From Mayfieldus sp963781495 (lineage in GTDB: Bacteria > Actinomycetota > Thermoleophilia > Solirubrobacterales > 70-9): a DNA stretch of 64,000 nucleotides. Every line of letters begins with the position of its first letter. The stretch's first letter is position 1. The notes beneath the pieces were generated by a model that was not told where the DNA came from, made no database searches, and saw only the letters and a program-made list of their open reading frames with translations. The DNA lies in the NCBI GenBank assembly GCA_963781495.1, contig CAWAFX010000002.1, forward strand, positions 558,001 through 622,000. Reading direction: 5' to 3'. Shown piece after piece: positions 11,094 to 21,112 of this stretch. The position numbers and the translations under genes were made by a program.

Positions 11094-11908
11094 ACGCCCG
11101 GCGGCCTTCCCGCGCCCTGGGGGCCGCCGGCGTCCTCGTCCTCGCCTGCGCCGCTGCCCAGCTGCCGGCCCGGGCGGTCGCCCGCTCCGCGTCCCCGCGC
11201 AACCGCTACCCGTGGCCGCAGCGGGTCGCCGCCGCACGCCGCTTCGCCCGCCACCGGATCGGCACCGTCTCCTTCGCGATCGTCGGCGAGCACGGCAACC
11301 TGCGCGGCTACCGGGCCCAGCGCCAGTTTCACTCCGCCAGCGTGATCAAGGCGATGCTGCTGGTCAGCTACCTGCGCCGGCCGAGCGTCCGCAACCGGGC
11401 GCTCGAGGGGCACGACCGCAGCCTGCTGTGGCCGATGATCACCCGCTCGGACAACACCACCGCGACCGAGGTCTACGACACAGTCGGCAACGCCGGCCTT
11501 GACCGCCTCGCCCGCGCCTCGCACATGCGCCGCTTCCGGCCCAACGTCGTCTGGGGCCTGAGCGAGATCACCGCCCGCGACCAGGCGCTCTACTTCTACC
11601 GCCTGCGCCGCTACATCCCCGGCCGCCACCGGCGCTACGCGTTTCGCCTTCTCTCGCACATCGTCTCCTTCCAGCGCTGGGGCGTGCCGCCGGCAAAGCC
11701 GAAGGGCTGGAAGGTCTTCTTCAAGGGCGGCTTCATCCCCGCAGCCGACGGCTGGCGGATCAACCAGGTGGCGCTGCTGCGGCGGGCCGGACGCAAGCTC
11801 GCCCTGGCGGTGCTGACCCACGGCAACCCGAGCGAGAGCTACGGGGCCAAGACCGTGCAGGGCGTCACGGCGCGGCTGCTGCGCGGCTACGACGCGCTGG
11901 CCGGCTGA
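11090..11908 (+). CDS. Secreted class A beta-lactamase-like serine hydrolase
   Basis: The frame is open from 11039, but a TTG at 11090 (TTGA overlap with the zwf stop) gives a protein starting with basic residues and a hydrophobic stretch (about 10-25), a good signal peptide. The serine-hydrolase triad of the beta-lactamase/PBP fold is visible: SVIK (SxxK), SDN in RSDNTTAT, and KGG in FFKGGF replacing the usual KTG. Length (272 aa) fits class A-type proteins. Substrate unknown; a peptidoglycan or ester hydrolase is as likely as a true beta-lactamase. Confidence 0.8.
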   Translation: MNARRPSRALGAAGVLVLACAAAQLPARAVARSASPRNRYPWPQRVAAARRFARHRIGTVSFAIVGEHGNLRGYRAQRQFHSASVIKAMLLVSYLRRPSVRNRALEGHDRSLLWPMITRSDNTTATEVYDTVGNAGLDRLARASHMRRFRPNVVWGLSEITARDQALYFYRLRRYIPGRHRRYAFRLLSHIVSFQRWGVPPAKPKGWKVFFKGGFIPAADGWRINQVALLRRAGRKLALAVLTHGNPSESYGAKTVQGVTARLLRGYDALAG

Positions 11909-12000
11909 GCCCTCATACAGGCGTCCACCCGGGCTTTTTGGACCACGCCTGGGTAGGCGCAGTTGCTCAGCACGGCGGCCGCGGCGCCGATAGTCACCTC

Positions 12001-13074
12001 ATGCCGCACGAGCGTTCTTGGCTGTGCCCGACCGAGCTCGACCGCATGCGCGTGGTCGAGGCCAGCGACCGCGTGCGCCGGGCCCGGATCGTGATCTGGC
12101 TGACGATCGGTGTGACGATCTTCCTCTGTGCCCCCTGGAGCGGCTGGTGGACCCTGCTGCTCTTCGCACCCGCCGGGATCAACATCGCCCTGCTCGATGT
12201 GATGATCGGGCGCAGCGAGTACCCGGAGCGCTGGGCGTTCGGCTCGATGACCTTCCTGATGTGCCTGTTCGCGGCGGCGATCCCGCTGACCGGCGGCGCC
12301 AGCGGGCCGGCGGTGCCGCTGGTGATCATCCCCGCCGCGGTGGCGCCGATGCGCTTCCGCGGCGTAGTCGTCATCGCCCTCTGCGTCCTCACAGCCCTGG
12401 CGCTGCTCGGGATGACATTCGGCTTCGACTTCCACGGCACCGTCGACGACCCGCGCCTGGTCCTGGCGGCGATCGCGCTGCTGATCAGCGTCACCCTCGC
12501 CAACTGGTCGCTGGTCGAGGCGGAGATGAAGCAACGCGACGCCGCGGTGCTGGACCCGCTGACCGGCCTGCTCAACCGCAAGGCCCTGGAGGCGAGGGCG
12601 CTGGAGCTCGAGCAGCAGGCGCAGCTGACCGGCGGCTCGGTGGCGCTGGTCGCCTGTGACCTCGACAACTTCAAGCACGTCAACGACAGCCACGGCCACG
12701 ATCGCGGCGATGCGGTGCTGCGCTCCTTCGCCTACCAGATGCGCAAGGCGCTGCGCTCGTTCGAGCTGATCTACCGGCTGGGGGGCGAGGAGTTCCTCAT
12801 CGTGCTGCCGGCCGCCAATCTCGAGGAGGGCCTGCTGGTCGCCGACCGGCTTCGCCAGACGATCGAGGAGGTCGAGCCGGGGGGCCTGAAGATCACCGCC
12901 TCCTTCGGGGTCAGCGCCGGGGCCGGCGAGGAGGTCGACTACGACCGCCTCTTCAAGGCGGCGGACGAGGCCCTTTACGACGCCAAGGCCGCGGGGCGCA
13001 ACTGCGTGATGCCGGTCGCCGCCGAGGATCCCGCGCCCGCCCAGGCGCCGCGGGCGCTGTCGCCGGCCGGCTGA
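12001..13074 (+). CDS. Membrane-bound GGDEF diguanylate cyclase
   Basis: Makes c-di-GMP from GTP. Start taken at the ATG at 12001 (MPHERSW). About six hydrophobic helices occupy residues 28-165, followed by a GGDEF domain: DPLTGLLNRKA, CDLDNFKHVND, and the catalytic RLGGEEF near residue 265. No RxxD inhibitory site precedes GGEEF, so product inhibition is probably lacking. With the EAL protein at 8011 it gives this region both synthesis and degradation of c-di-GMP. Confidence 0.9.
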   Translation: MPHERSWLCPTELDRMRVVEASDRVRRARIVIWLTIGVTIFLCAPWSGWWTLLLFAPAGINIALLDVMIGRSEYPERWAFGSMTFLMCLFAAAIPLTGGASGPAVPLVIIPAAVAPMRFRGVVVIALCVLTALALLGMTFGFDFHGTVDDPRLVLAAIALLISVTLANWSLVEAEMKQRDAAVLDPLTGLLNRKALEARALELEQQAQLTGGSVALVACDLDNFKHVNDSHGHDRGDAVLRSFAYQMRKALRSFELIYRLGGEEFLIVLPAANLEEGLLVADRLRQTIEEVEPGGLKITASFGVSAGAGEEVDYDRLFKAADEALYDAKAAGRNCVMPVAAEDPAPAQAPRALSPAG

Positions 13075-13199
13075 GCCCGGTGGCGTTCTCCGCCGACTGA
13101 ATCGCCGTTCGGCTGGCCAGCCGACCCGGGCCCGGCCCGTGCTAGGGTCGAAAAAGTGGCCGCCAGGGACGGCGGGACGTGTGAGGCAAGGAGGATTCG

Positions 13200-15720
13200 A
13201 TGAGGCGTTTTGCGATCGCCGTTGCGTTTCTGCTGGCAGTTTCAGCGATCCCCGCAACCGCCTCCGCGAGACACCACCGCCACCACGGCCACGCCGGGCC
13301 ACCACGGCCATCACCGCGGCTCCGCCAGCGGCGATTACGCCGACACCGCGCTCAACATCATTCCCTCCGGCCAGCAGGGCGGCGTGCCGATCCCGCCCGG
13401 AGCCGACACGCAGGCGAAGATGTACGACGCGCTGACGCCGCTCTTCGACCAGGTCACGCCCTCCGACCTGACAACCGACTTCAAATCGGAGCGCTTCGGA
13501 ATCGACACCGCCGGCCCCGGCACGGACGAGATCGTGCCCCGGGCCGGGCGTCTCGATCGTCCGCGACCGCTTCGACGTCCCCCACGTCCACGCGACGACC
13601 CACGACGGGGGCGTCTGGGCCGCCGGCTGGATCGCGGCCGAGGACCGCGGCCTGCTGCTGCAGCAGGCGCGAAACGACGCCCGCGTCGCGGCGATCGACG
13701 CCCCCGGGCTCGACGCCGTCAACCTGATCTCGAGCCTGCAGAGCTTCGTGCCCAGCCAGCAGACCGAGGCCGAGGTCGCAAAGCAGACCAAGGTGCTGCT
13801 GCGCCATGGACGGCCAGGGTCGCGCGGTCCTGCGCGACATCGACGTCTTCATCTCAGGAATCAACGCCTACCTGGCCGCCCACAGCCCGACGACCCCGCC
13901 CTGGACGCGAAACGACATGTACTCGCTCAATGCGCTCAAGGGCCAGTTCGTCGGCGAGGGCGGCGGCGACGAAGCCCGCCGCTCGGAGTTCCTCGGCGGG
14001 CTCGAGCAGCGGCTCGGGGTCAGCCATGGGATGAGCGTCTTCAACGACCTGCGCCAATTCAAGAACGCGGGCAGCCCGACCTCGATCGACGGGACCTTCA
14101 ACTACGGGCACATTCCCGCCAGCGCGCCGGGCAGCGTCGTCCTCGATCCGGGCAGCTTCCAGTCCACGCCGGCGATTCCGGCTTCGCCGACAACCCGGGC
14201 GGGCACTGCGCGGCTCGAGCAGCCGCCACACGCGAGCAACACGCTGATGATCACCGCCAACCACTCCAACACCGGGCACCCGCTGATGGTCGGCGGCCCC
14301 CAGATCGGCTACTTCTATCCCGGCTTCACCTACGAGATCGACATGCACGCGCGGCGATCTCAACTGGCGCGGCGCCACGTCGGTGCCGTTCCCCGGCTAC
14401 ATGCTGATCGGCCGCGGCCCCGACTTCGCCACCACCCTCACCTCCTCCGACGGCGACATCATCGACCAGTACGCGGAGACCCTCTGCGGCGGCAGCGACC
14501 AGAAGTACCTGTTCCGCGGCCACTGCCTGGCGATGGGCCACTTCGACGCCGGCAGCCTCAACGGCAAGGAGGCGACGTTCCTCACCACCGTGCACGGGCC
14601 GGTGATCGGCTACGCGACGGTCAACGGGCGCAAGGTCGCGATCTCGCGCAAGCGCTCCAGCTTCGGGCGCGACACGCTGGATCAGCTCTTCTTCCGCCGC
14701 CTCTCCGACGGCAAGGTCCACAGCCCGCGCTCCTTCTTCAAGGCGGCCACGCTGACCCCGCAGACCTTCAACTCGTTCTATATCGACCACAAGCACGTGG
14801 CGATGTTCACCTCCGGGCGGCTGCCGATCCGTCCCAGCAACGTCGATCCGGGCCTGCCGACCAAGGGCACCGGCCAGTACGAGTGGCGCGGCTTCCTCTC
14901 GCCCCGCCAGCACATGCAGGGCACCGATCCCTCCGACGGGACGATGACCAACTGGAACAACATCGCCGCCCACGGCTTCGGCGCCGCCGACAACAACTGG
15001 GGCGGCAACGGGTCCGCGGCCCGCGTCGACCTGCTCGACAAGAACCTGGCCCGGCTGCAGGAGGGCGGCAGGTGGAACCTCGCCTCGGTGGCGTCTGCGA
15101 TGAACGCCGCCGCGACCCAGGACGTGCGCGCGATCGACACCGTGCCGCTGCTGGCGCAGCTGCTGCAGGGCTCGACGCCGCCGAACCAGCAGTCGGCCCA
15201 GATGCTGATGCTGCTGGTCGCCTGGAACCAGCACGGCGGCAGCCGCCTCGACCGCGACCTCGACGGCAAGATCGACGACCCCGGCGCGGCGATCATCGAC
15301 GCCGCCTGGCCGAAGATCGCCGACGCCTTCATGAAGCCGCAGCTCGGACCGCAGCTGGACGAGCTGAACTCGCTCTTCTCGCGCTTCGACCAGCCGCCGG
15401 GGGGCCAGTACAGCGGTTGGTACCAGTACTTCGACCGCGACATCCGCACCCTGCTCGGGCAGCAGGTCGCGCAGCCGCTGGCGAATCACTACTGCGGCAA
15501 CGGCGACGTCGCGACCTGCCGCAGCGACGTCTGGCAGGCGATCTCGCAGGCCGGAGCGGCGCTGACCGCGTCGCAGGGGACCTCGGACCCGACCAAGTGG
15601 CGCGCCGACGCGACCGCGGAGCGGATCCACTTCATCCCCGGCCTGCTGCCGACGACGCTGCGCTACACCAACCGGCCGAGCGGCATCCAGCAGGTCATTT
15701 CATTCGACCGCCACCGCTAG
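13200..15720 (+). pseudogene. Penicillin acylase-family N-terminal-serine hydrolase, broken by four +1 frameshifts
   Basis: The coding sequence runs from a signal peptide (MRRFAIAVAFLL...) at 13200 to 15720 but changes frame near 13300, 13540, 13805 and 14350. Each shift is cured by deleting one base, three of them at G- or C-containing runs. The joined product is about 835 residues, as expected for a self-processing amidase (alpha-spacer-beta). The predicted nucleophile Ser that would start the beta chain is at 14235-14237 in HASNTLM, followed by GHPLMVGGPQ and the typical FPGYMLIGRGPDFA. Exported; would hydrolyse amides such as acylated lactones or beta-lactams. Either a decaying gene or a locally poor assembly. 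Confidence 0.8.
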
Positions 15721-15763
15721 GGCGTCAGTAGCGGCGCATCTCGGGTTCCACGGGTCGGGCGCC

Positions 15764-16432
15764 CTAGTGGCCGTTGGCCGAGAAGTGCTGGTAGTCCTTC
15801 GGCCAGTCCCAACGCCCGCCCCACCCCCAGCCGACCGCGGCGAAGGCGCGCACGGTCGGGTCGCCGCCATGGACCATCCCGGCGGCGTGACGTGAGCGGT
15901 CCGCATAGGGGCCTCCGGCGGGCGGCGAGACGAAACCCGAACCGGTGACGTAGGGGTTCTCGACCGGGTTGAGGTCGATCGCCTTGCCGTAGGCGTGCTG
16001 GGACCAGACCCCGGGCTGGCCGTTGATGAAGCGGCAGTTGAAGGCCGAGGTGTTGTCGGCAGCCATCGAGCGATGGTCGTCGGCACCGTAGGAATCGACG
16101 AGGCGCATGCGGCGGATCGGGTAGCGATGGCGAAACAGCGACTGCATCGCCGCGACCACCTGGCCGGCAACCGCCTTGTTGACCACGAGCCGGCCGTTGT
16201 GGATCTGGCCGTCGAAGCCCCAGTGGCTGACCCGGACCAGGCGCAGATCCCCGAGCCCGACCGGGCAGCCGCGATGCCAGGAGCTTCCCTTGATCCGCTT
16301 CCGGATCCCGGGGCTCAGCGGCGCCGTACTGGCGTGAAATGCATCCTCCATGGCGCGGGGATGCCGCGCCGCCGGTGCTCCCGAGGTCGCGAAGACGCTC
16401 AGCGCCGCCGCCAGGAGGGCGGAGGGGCCCAT
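15764..16432 (-). CDS. Secreted M15-type D-Ala-D-Ala carboxypeptidase-like peptidase
   Basis: The start at 16432 (MGPSALLAAALSVF) gives a clean signal peptide and lies 1 nt after the MFS stop; upstream extension is Arg-rich out-of-context sequence. The mature part has the VanY/M15 zinc motifs SQHAYGKAIDLNP (His and Asp ligands) and a C-terminal DYQHF (His ligand), in a 222-residue precursor. Likely trims peptidoglycan stem peptides outside the membrane. Probably co-transcribed with the MFS gene. Confidence 0.82.
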   Translation of the reverse strand: MGPSALLAAALSVFATSGAPAARHPRAMEDAFHASTAPLSPGIRKRIKGSSWHRGCPVGLGDLRLVRVSHWGFDGQIHNGRLVVNKAVAGQVVAAMQSLFRHRYPIRRMRLVDSYGADDHRSMAADNTSAFNCRFINGQPGVWSQHAYGKAIDLNPVENPYVTGSGFVSPPAGGPYADRSRHAAGMVHGGDPTVRAFAAVGWGWGGRWDWPKDYQHFSANGH

Positions 16433-16433
16433 C

Positions 16434-17603
16434 TCAGGTGCCGACCTCGACCGGCGCCGCAACCGGCAGCCGCAGCTCGCCCGCGCGCCAGGCCGCGCCT
16501 GCGGTCGCCAGCAGCATCGCGGCGACGACAAGACAGGGCAGCGCGTCGCCGGTGGCCTCAGCCGCAGCGCCTCCCCCGACCCCACCGCACACCTGTCCCG
16601 CCGCCCAGGCCATGTTGGTCAGCCCGGCCGAGAAGCCCTGGTGCAGGCCGGTGGCCGCGGCGGCGTCGCTGAGCATCGCCATCGAGGGAGCGAAGCAGAG
16701 ACCGGCGCCGAAAGCGACCGTGACCGTGACCGCGAACATCGGTCCCAGCGCCTGCGGAGCCGGAATCGCCGCCACCGTGAAAGCGCAGAGCACCAGCCCG
16801 GCCACGTAGGGGCGGATCCGCCCGACGCGGTCGGAGAAGCGCCCGACCAGCGGTGCCAGCACCGCTTCGAGCACCGCCCCGAGCATGAAACCGCCCGCCA
16901 CCCATCCGGCCCCCCCGCCGAGATCGTGGATCCTCAGCGGCACCAACACCGCGAAGACGCCGAACATCAGCGACGGAGCGGCCAGGTACCAGGTCGCGGT
17001 CAGCACCGGCCGGCTGGCGATCGCCGATCCGGCGGCACGCAGGCTCTCGGACTCTTCCGTTTCGCCTTCCGGCATCCGTGATGCGGCAATCGCCAGCGCC
17101 CCGGTCACGATCAGCACCGAGCCGAAGACCACCTTGGTGCCGACCCCGGCCGCCAGGGCACCAAGCGCAGGGCCGAGCAGCTCGCCCGCGATCGCGGTGC
17201 CGAGAATGTCGCCGATCGCCGAGCCCTTGTGCTCTCGGGGGGTCGCGGCGATCAACCAGGTGAGGGCGCCGGACCAGGTCAGGGCTCCCGCGACTCCCTG
17301 GGTGAAGCGGGCGGCGTCGAGCAACAGCAGTTGGTGCGCGAATCCGAACACGAGGCTCGAGACGCCGATCAGAAGCAGGCCCGTGATCAGGGTGCGGCGG
17401 GGGCCGACCCGGGCCGCCATCAGGCCTCCGGGCAGAGACGCCGCCAGGGTGCCGGCGGCGTAGGCGGCCGAGAGCACACCCGCCTGGCCCTTGGAGAGGT
17501 CGAGCTGGTCGACATAGTGGGGCAGCAACGGTGTGATCGCCGCGTAGAAGACGACGTCGATGAAGACGACCGCGGACGCGAGCAGCAGCAGGCGATTGCG
17601 CAT
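16434..17603 (-). CDS. MFS transporter, DHA1-like drug/H+ antiporter
   Basis: A 389-residue protein with about 12 hydrophobic helices, the MFS motif A variant between TM2 and TM3 (GGLMAARVGPRRT), and a second GRFSDRVGRIRP after TM8. Size and pattern fit DHA1/VMAT-like exporters. Substrate unknown. It is followed almost immediately by the M15 peptidase, suggesting an envelope-related operon. Confidence 0.88.
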   Translation of the reverse strand: MRNRLLLLASAVVFIDVVFYAAITPLLPHYVDQLDLSKGQAGVLSAAYAAGTLAASLPGGLMAARVGPRRTLITGLLLIGVSSLVFGFAHQLLLLDAARFTQGVAGALTWSGALTWLIAATPREHKGSAIGDILGTAIAGELLGPALGALAAGVGTKVVFGSVLIVTGALAIAASRMPEGETEESESLRAAGSAIASRPVLTATWYLAAPSLMFGVFAVLVPLRIHDLGGGAGWVAGGFMLGAVLEAVLAPLVGRFSDRVGRIRPYVAGLVLCAFTVAAIPAPQALGPMFAVTVTVAFGAGLCFAPSMAMLSDAAAATGLHQGFSAGLTNMAWAAGQVCGGVGGGAAAEATGDALPCLVVAAMLLATAGAAWRAGELRLPVAAPVEVGT

Positions 17604-17664
17604 CAGGCCATCCTGCCAGCCCCGCGAACCATCGCGGTGGCGGCAGCTCAGGCCTGAAGGCGGC

Positions 17665-18801
17665 TCAGTCGGCGCTGGGGCGCCGCAGCGCCCACTTGGC
17701 GAGCGGACGACCGCGCTTCCAGGCCAGGTACTTGAAGAGGCCGGTGGGATTGGGCGGGAAGATCTGCAGGCGCAGGGTCTCGCGGCAGCGCTCGGTGAAG
17801 ATCATCTTGTAGTCGTCGGCGTTGCCGCCGAACTCGTAGGTCCGAAGGCCCTGGTCGAAGGCGTAGGCGAGCATGTCCCGGGTCAGCAGCAGTCCGGGTG
17901 CAAAGCGCGCGTGGTCTGGATCGAAGCCGATCTTCAGCACGTGAAGAGACTGGCTGTCGATCAGGCAGTAGGCAAAGGCGACGGGCTTGCCCTCGCAGCG
18001 CAAGAAGAAGAGCCGCAGGTGGCCCGTCTCGGCGGCCCACTCCGCGACCCGCTCGTAAAAGCGGGTGGTGTTCTCCTCGGCGGCGATCGGGGTCCCGTCG
18101 CGGCCCTCCCAGCCGATCTTCTCGACCTCGATTCCCTCCGCGACCAGCTGCGACAGGCGTTTGCTGCCGTCGTGGCACTCGAAGCCGCAGCTGCCGAGCT
18201 CCTCGAGCCGGCGCCTGCGCCGGCGCAGGTCGCTGCGCCGCTTGCTGGTCAGCCCGCCCTCGAACCCCTCCCAGTCGCCCTCGAGCTGCACGTAGGGGGA
18301 ACGCGAGAGGCAGGTGATGACGGCGCGGTCTCCGTCCCTCTCCGCCGCCTCGGAGATCCGCCGCACGACCGGATCCTCCTCGGGCACGAAGCCGATGTCG
18401 AGCCGGCCGTCGGCGCGCTCCAGCGCCGCCTCGATCAGGGACTGCTCGACGGCGCGGTCCTCGGCCAGCAGGCCGAACTCCGGCGTGTGCCAGTTGGTCG
18501 GCGACCCGAGTCCGTCGCCGTTCCGGGCCAGCGGCAGCAGGCCGGCGAGCCTGCCATCGCGGCGGGCGGCGAGCATCTCCAGCTGGCCCTCGCCGAATGC
18601 GTCCCACCAGGCCGAGATCCAGCCCGGACGCAGGAACGGGGTCACCTCGAGCCGATCGCAGAGCGAGTCCCACTCGGCCTCGAAGCTCGAGATCTCCGTT
18701 ACCGCGGCAACCGAAAGCGGCCCCCCACCCGGTCCGGCCTGCCGTTCGGTGGCCAGGGCCATGTCCCACAGCTTATCCACAGTTTTAGGTAGTGCCGCCA
18801 C
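17665..18801 (-). CDS. BioF2/CelD-like GNAT acyltransferase
   Basis: A 378-residue protein with the GNAT-superfamily layout of BioF2-like enzymes: an N-terminal domain with PFLRPGWISAWWDAFG, a basic SKRRSDLRRRRR helix, and a C-terminal acyl-CoA domain with LFFLRCEGKPVAFAYCL and YEFGGNADDYKM. These are often found in polysaccharide or peptidoglycan decoration. The start is either the GTG at 18801 or the ATG at 18762; the latter would leave a perfect DnaA-box consensus (18773-18781) outside the gene. Confidence 0.75.
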   Translation of the reverse strand: MAALPKTVDKLWDMALATERQAGPGGGPLSVAAVTEISSFEAEWDSLCDRLEVTPFLRPGWISAWWDAFGEGQLEMLAARRDGRLAGLLPLARNGDGLGSPTNWHTPEFGLLAEDRAVEQSLIEAALERADGRLDIGFVPEEDPVVRRISEAAERDGDRAVITCLSRSPYVQLEGDWEGFEGGLTSKRRSDLRRRRRRLEELGSCGFECHDGSKRLSQLVAEGIEVEKIGWEGRDGTPIAAEENTTRFYERVAEWAAETGHLRLFFLRCEGKPVAFAYCLIDSQSLHVLKIGFDPDHARFAPGLLLTRDMLAYAFDQGLRTYEFGGNADDYKMIFTERCRETLRLQIFPPNPTGLFKYLAWKRGRPLAKWALRRPSAD

Positions 18802-18858
18802 GACCCTCGTATACCCACTCAGCCGCGCCGGCTACCTGACGGGAGGAATACTTGTGCT

Positions 18859-19716
18859 GTGCCACCCCTGCTCGCCGTCGACGCCCCCTCGATGCTCTTC
18901 CGCGCCTACTACGCGCTGCCCAGCTCGATCAAGGGCTCCGGCGGCAGGCCCGTCAACGCCCTGCTCGGCGCCGCAAACCTGATCCTGCGCGAGGTCGCCG
19001 CCCACGAGCCGCGCGCGGTGGTCCTCTGCTTCGGTCCCGACGCTGCCCACTACCGGACCGAGCTGTTGCCCGAATACCACGCCGACCGCGAGGAGCTGCC
19101 CGACGACCTGGCTCCGCAGTGGGAGGACAGCCGCGATTTCTTCTCCGCCTTCGGGTGGTACGTCGAGAGCCATCCCAACCTCGAGGCCGACGACCTGCTC
19201 GGCACCTACGCGCGCCTCGAGTCGAAGGCGAAGGGGCGGGCGCTGCTGATGACCGGCGACCGCGACATGTTCCAGTGCGCCGGCGATCGGGTCACCGTCC
19301 TCTACACGCGCACCGGCGGCACCGACGAGGTCGATGCCGCGGGGGTGGTGGAGCGCTACGGGATCGGGCCCGAGCTGGTTCCCGACTTCATCGCCCTGCG
19401 CGGCGACCCCTCGGACGGGATCCCCGGCGCCAAGGGCGTGGGGCCGAAGACCGCCGCCGAACTGCTGCGCGAGCACGGCTCTCTGGAGGCGGTGCTCGAC
19501 GCCGCGGTCCGCGAGACGCGGCCGAAGCTGCGTGGTGCCCTCGTCGAAGGGCGCGAGGACCTGCTCGCCTTCAAGCAGATCGCGACGCTTCAGGACGCCA
19601 AGGTCAAGCGCCCGCGCAGCAAGCGCACCGACTGGAAGGGCGCGGCGAAAGCCGCCCGTGAGCGGGGGATGAACCGTCTCGCCGAACGGCTGGACGAAGC
19701 CGCCGACCGCGTTTAG
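18859..19716 (+). CDS. 5'-3' exonuclease (PolA N-terminal domain type)
   Basis: A stand-alone flap/5'-3' exonuclease of 285 residues. Metal-binding acidic residues are visible: AVDAPSMLFRAYYAL at the N terminus, NLEADDLLG near 115, and MTGDRDMFQ near 133. A helix-hairpin-helix follows (RGDPSDGIPGAKGVGPKTA near 185). GTG start preceded by GGGAGGAA at 18841-18848. Probably acts in Okazaki-fragment or repair processing alongside PolA. Confidence 0.92.
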   Translation: MPPLLAVDAPSMLFRAYYALPSSIKGSGGRPVNALLGAANLILREVAAHEPRAVVLCFGPDAAHYRTELLPEYHADREELPDDLAPQWEDSRDFFSAFGWYVESHPNLEADDLLGTYARLESKAKGRALLMTGDRDMFQCAGDRVTVLYTRTGGTDEVDAAGVVERYGIGPELVPDFIALRGDPSDGIPGAKGVGPKTAAELLREHGSLEAVLDAAVRETRPKLRGALVEGREDLLAFKQIATLQDAKVKRPRSKRTDWKGAAKAARERGMNRLAERLDEAADRV

Positions 19717-19814
19717 CAGCCGGGACCGGATGAGCGTCGGAATTCCGACAACGGTGGGTCGGGGTTCTGACCGGACGGGTTGTGGGCCCGCCCGAGGGAG
19801 ACGAAAATCGAGCC

Positions 19815-19955
19815 ATGTCCCCCGTCATCATCGGAAGCTTCGCCGCCCTGGACATCGCCCTGATCTCGCAGTTCGCGTACGCCTGGAACGACTACGCGAA
19901 ACTGGACGAGAGGCGGCGTGCCAGGCACGAATCCAGCCCCCGGCGAGAACACTAG
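19815..19955 (+). CDS. Small protein of 46 residues, function unknown
   Basis: ATG-start frame encoding a hydrophobic N-terminal half (residues 3-22) and a charged, Arg/Glu-rich tail ending at a TAG. No family recognised. It lies convergent with the Crp-like regulator and its last 4 bases overlap that gene's 3' end. The amphipathic composition and tight fit between neighbours support a real gene, but evidence is limited. Confidence 0.4.
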   Translation: MSPVIIGSFAALDIALISQFAYAWNDYAKLDERRRARHESSPRREH

Positions 19956-20698
19956 AGGTCGTCTTCGGGCGGCGGTCCATCTGCCGCACGCACCTCGTCG
20001 AGTTCGCCGGGCGGCGCGCCCTGGAGCAGCCAGACATCGCCCTCGCGGCGCAACCGGCCGCGCTTGGCGAGCGACGAGAGCGCGGCGGTGACCGTAGGTC
20101 GGCTGGCCGCACTGAGATCCGCCAGCAGCGCGTGCGTGAGCGGCAGCGAGAGGGCGACGCCGTCGGCGCGAACGGTCGCCCAGCGTTCGGCAAGCGCCCA
20201 GAGCAGCATCTCGACCCGGGTCTCGACCTTCGGGTTGTGGACGATCGCCATCGTCATCGCCAACTGGCGCGAGCGCAGCAGCGGGCGCGTGACTAGGGCA
20301 CTGACGATCTCGGGGTAGGCCGCGACGCGGGCCGCAAAGCGGCGATCGAGCAGCGCCAGGCGGGTCGGGCGGATGATTTTCCATTCGGCACTGAAGGGCA
20401 TGATCGAGACCGCTCCGGGCCTGTCCCAAGGACGCAGCAGGTCCCCGGGGCCGAGCAGCTCGGCCCCAAAGCGCCCGTCGCGCCCAACCCTGCGCGTCAG
20501 CAGCCCGCTCAAGACCAGCAGCCCCAAGCCCTGCTGGGCCGGCTCGGACTCCGCTCCGGGCTGCCAACTACCTTCGCCGAGGCGGATCGCCTCCGCCAGG
20601 CACGCCTGACCGGCTGCCGTCAGACGATCGCGGGGAACGGCCCGCCCGAGGTCGGGATCCTGTTCGAGGACACGCACCCAAGCGGCCATCCCGTCCAC
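19952..20698 (-). CDS. Crp/Fnr-family transcriptional regulator
   Basis: A 248-residue protein with an N-terminal cyclic-nucleotide-binding-like barrel (FGAELLGPGDLLRPW near 85) and a C-terminal winged helix (LTHALLADLSAASRPTVTAALSSLAKRG near 195). The phosphate-binding cassette is not canonical and no FNR cysteines are seen, so the ligand is unknown. Start may be 20698 or the ATG 9 nt downstream. Targets unknown; it is divergent from the small basic protein at 20758. Confidence 0.82.
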   Translation of the reverse strand: MDGMAAWVRVLEQDPDLGRAVPRDRLTAAGQACLAEAIRLGEGSWQPGAESEPAQQGLGLLVLSGLLTRRVGRDGRFGAELLGPGDLLRPWDRPGAVSIMPFSAEWKIIRPTRLALLDRRFAARVAAYPEIVSALVTRPLLRSRQLAMTMAIVHNPKVETRVEMLLWALAERWATVRADGVALSLPLTHALLADLSAASRPTVTAALSSLAKRGRLRREGDVWLLQGAPPGELDEVRAADGPPPEDDL

Positions 20699-20757
20699 GA
20701 TAGGCGAGAGCCGCCCGGCTGCATCTCGTCGGATCGAGATACTTGAGCCGAGCAGCT

Positions 20758-21108
20758 ATGGCGAAGGGCAAGCGCAAGCGGCGCCAGCGCGAAGCGGCGC
20801 CGACCGTCGACTACGAGGACCCGGAGGGCAGCGTCCTGACCCTGCGCCAGGAGCTCAGCTCGGGCACGATCCGCAAGATCGCCAAGGTCTCAGCCCGCGG
20901 CGGCGCCTCGATCGAGGACGCCTGGCGCCGGCGCAGCGAGCTGCTCTTCGAACGCCTCGCGGTCCGCTGGGAGATCGAGGGGCTCCCGCTGGACGACCAG
21001 AAGATGCTGATCGGCCGCTACCGGATGGCCGACGCGGCAACCCAGGAGTGGGTGCGGCGAACGATCGCCGCCCACGTCGAGCGCTTCATTCCCGAGCTCG
21101 CCGAGTAG
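20758..21108 (+). CDS. Conserved hypothetical basic protein
   Basis: A 116-residue protein with a Lys/Arg-rich N terminus (MAKGKRKRRQREA) followed by an acidic-amphipathic helical body. I do not recognise a named domain. The ATG at 20758 is preferred to the upstream in-frame ATG at 20743 because the basic start is typical. The basic tail suggests nucleic-acid or ribosome association, which is inference only. Confidence 0.55.
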   Translation: MAKGKRKRRQREAAPTVDYEDPEGSVLTLRQELSSGTIRKIAKVSARGGASIEDAWRRRSELLFERLAVRWEIEGLPLDDQKMLIGRYRMADAATQEWVRRTIAAHVERFIPELAE

Positions 21109-21112
21109 CGCC

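Noticed and set aside
15718..15766. TAGGGCG/CGCCCTA inverted repeat between convergent stops
   Set aside because: The stem is only 7 bp with a 35-nt loop and no T-run; likely coincidence of the two stop codons.
18773..18781. Perfect DnaA-box consensus TTATCCACA near a GNAT gene start
   Set aside because: Only a single box; no cluster, AT-rich unwinding region or replication genes nearby, so no origin is called.
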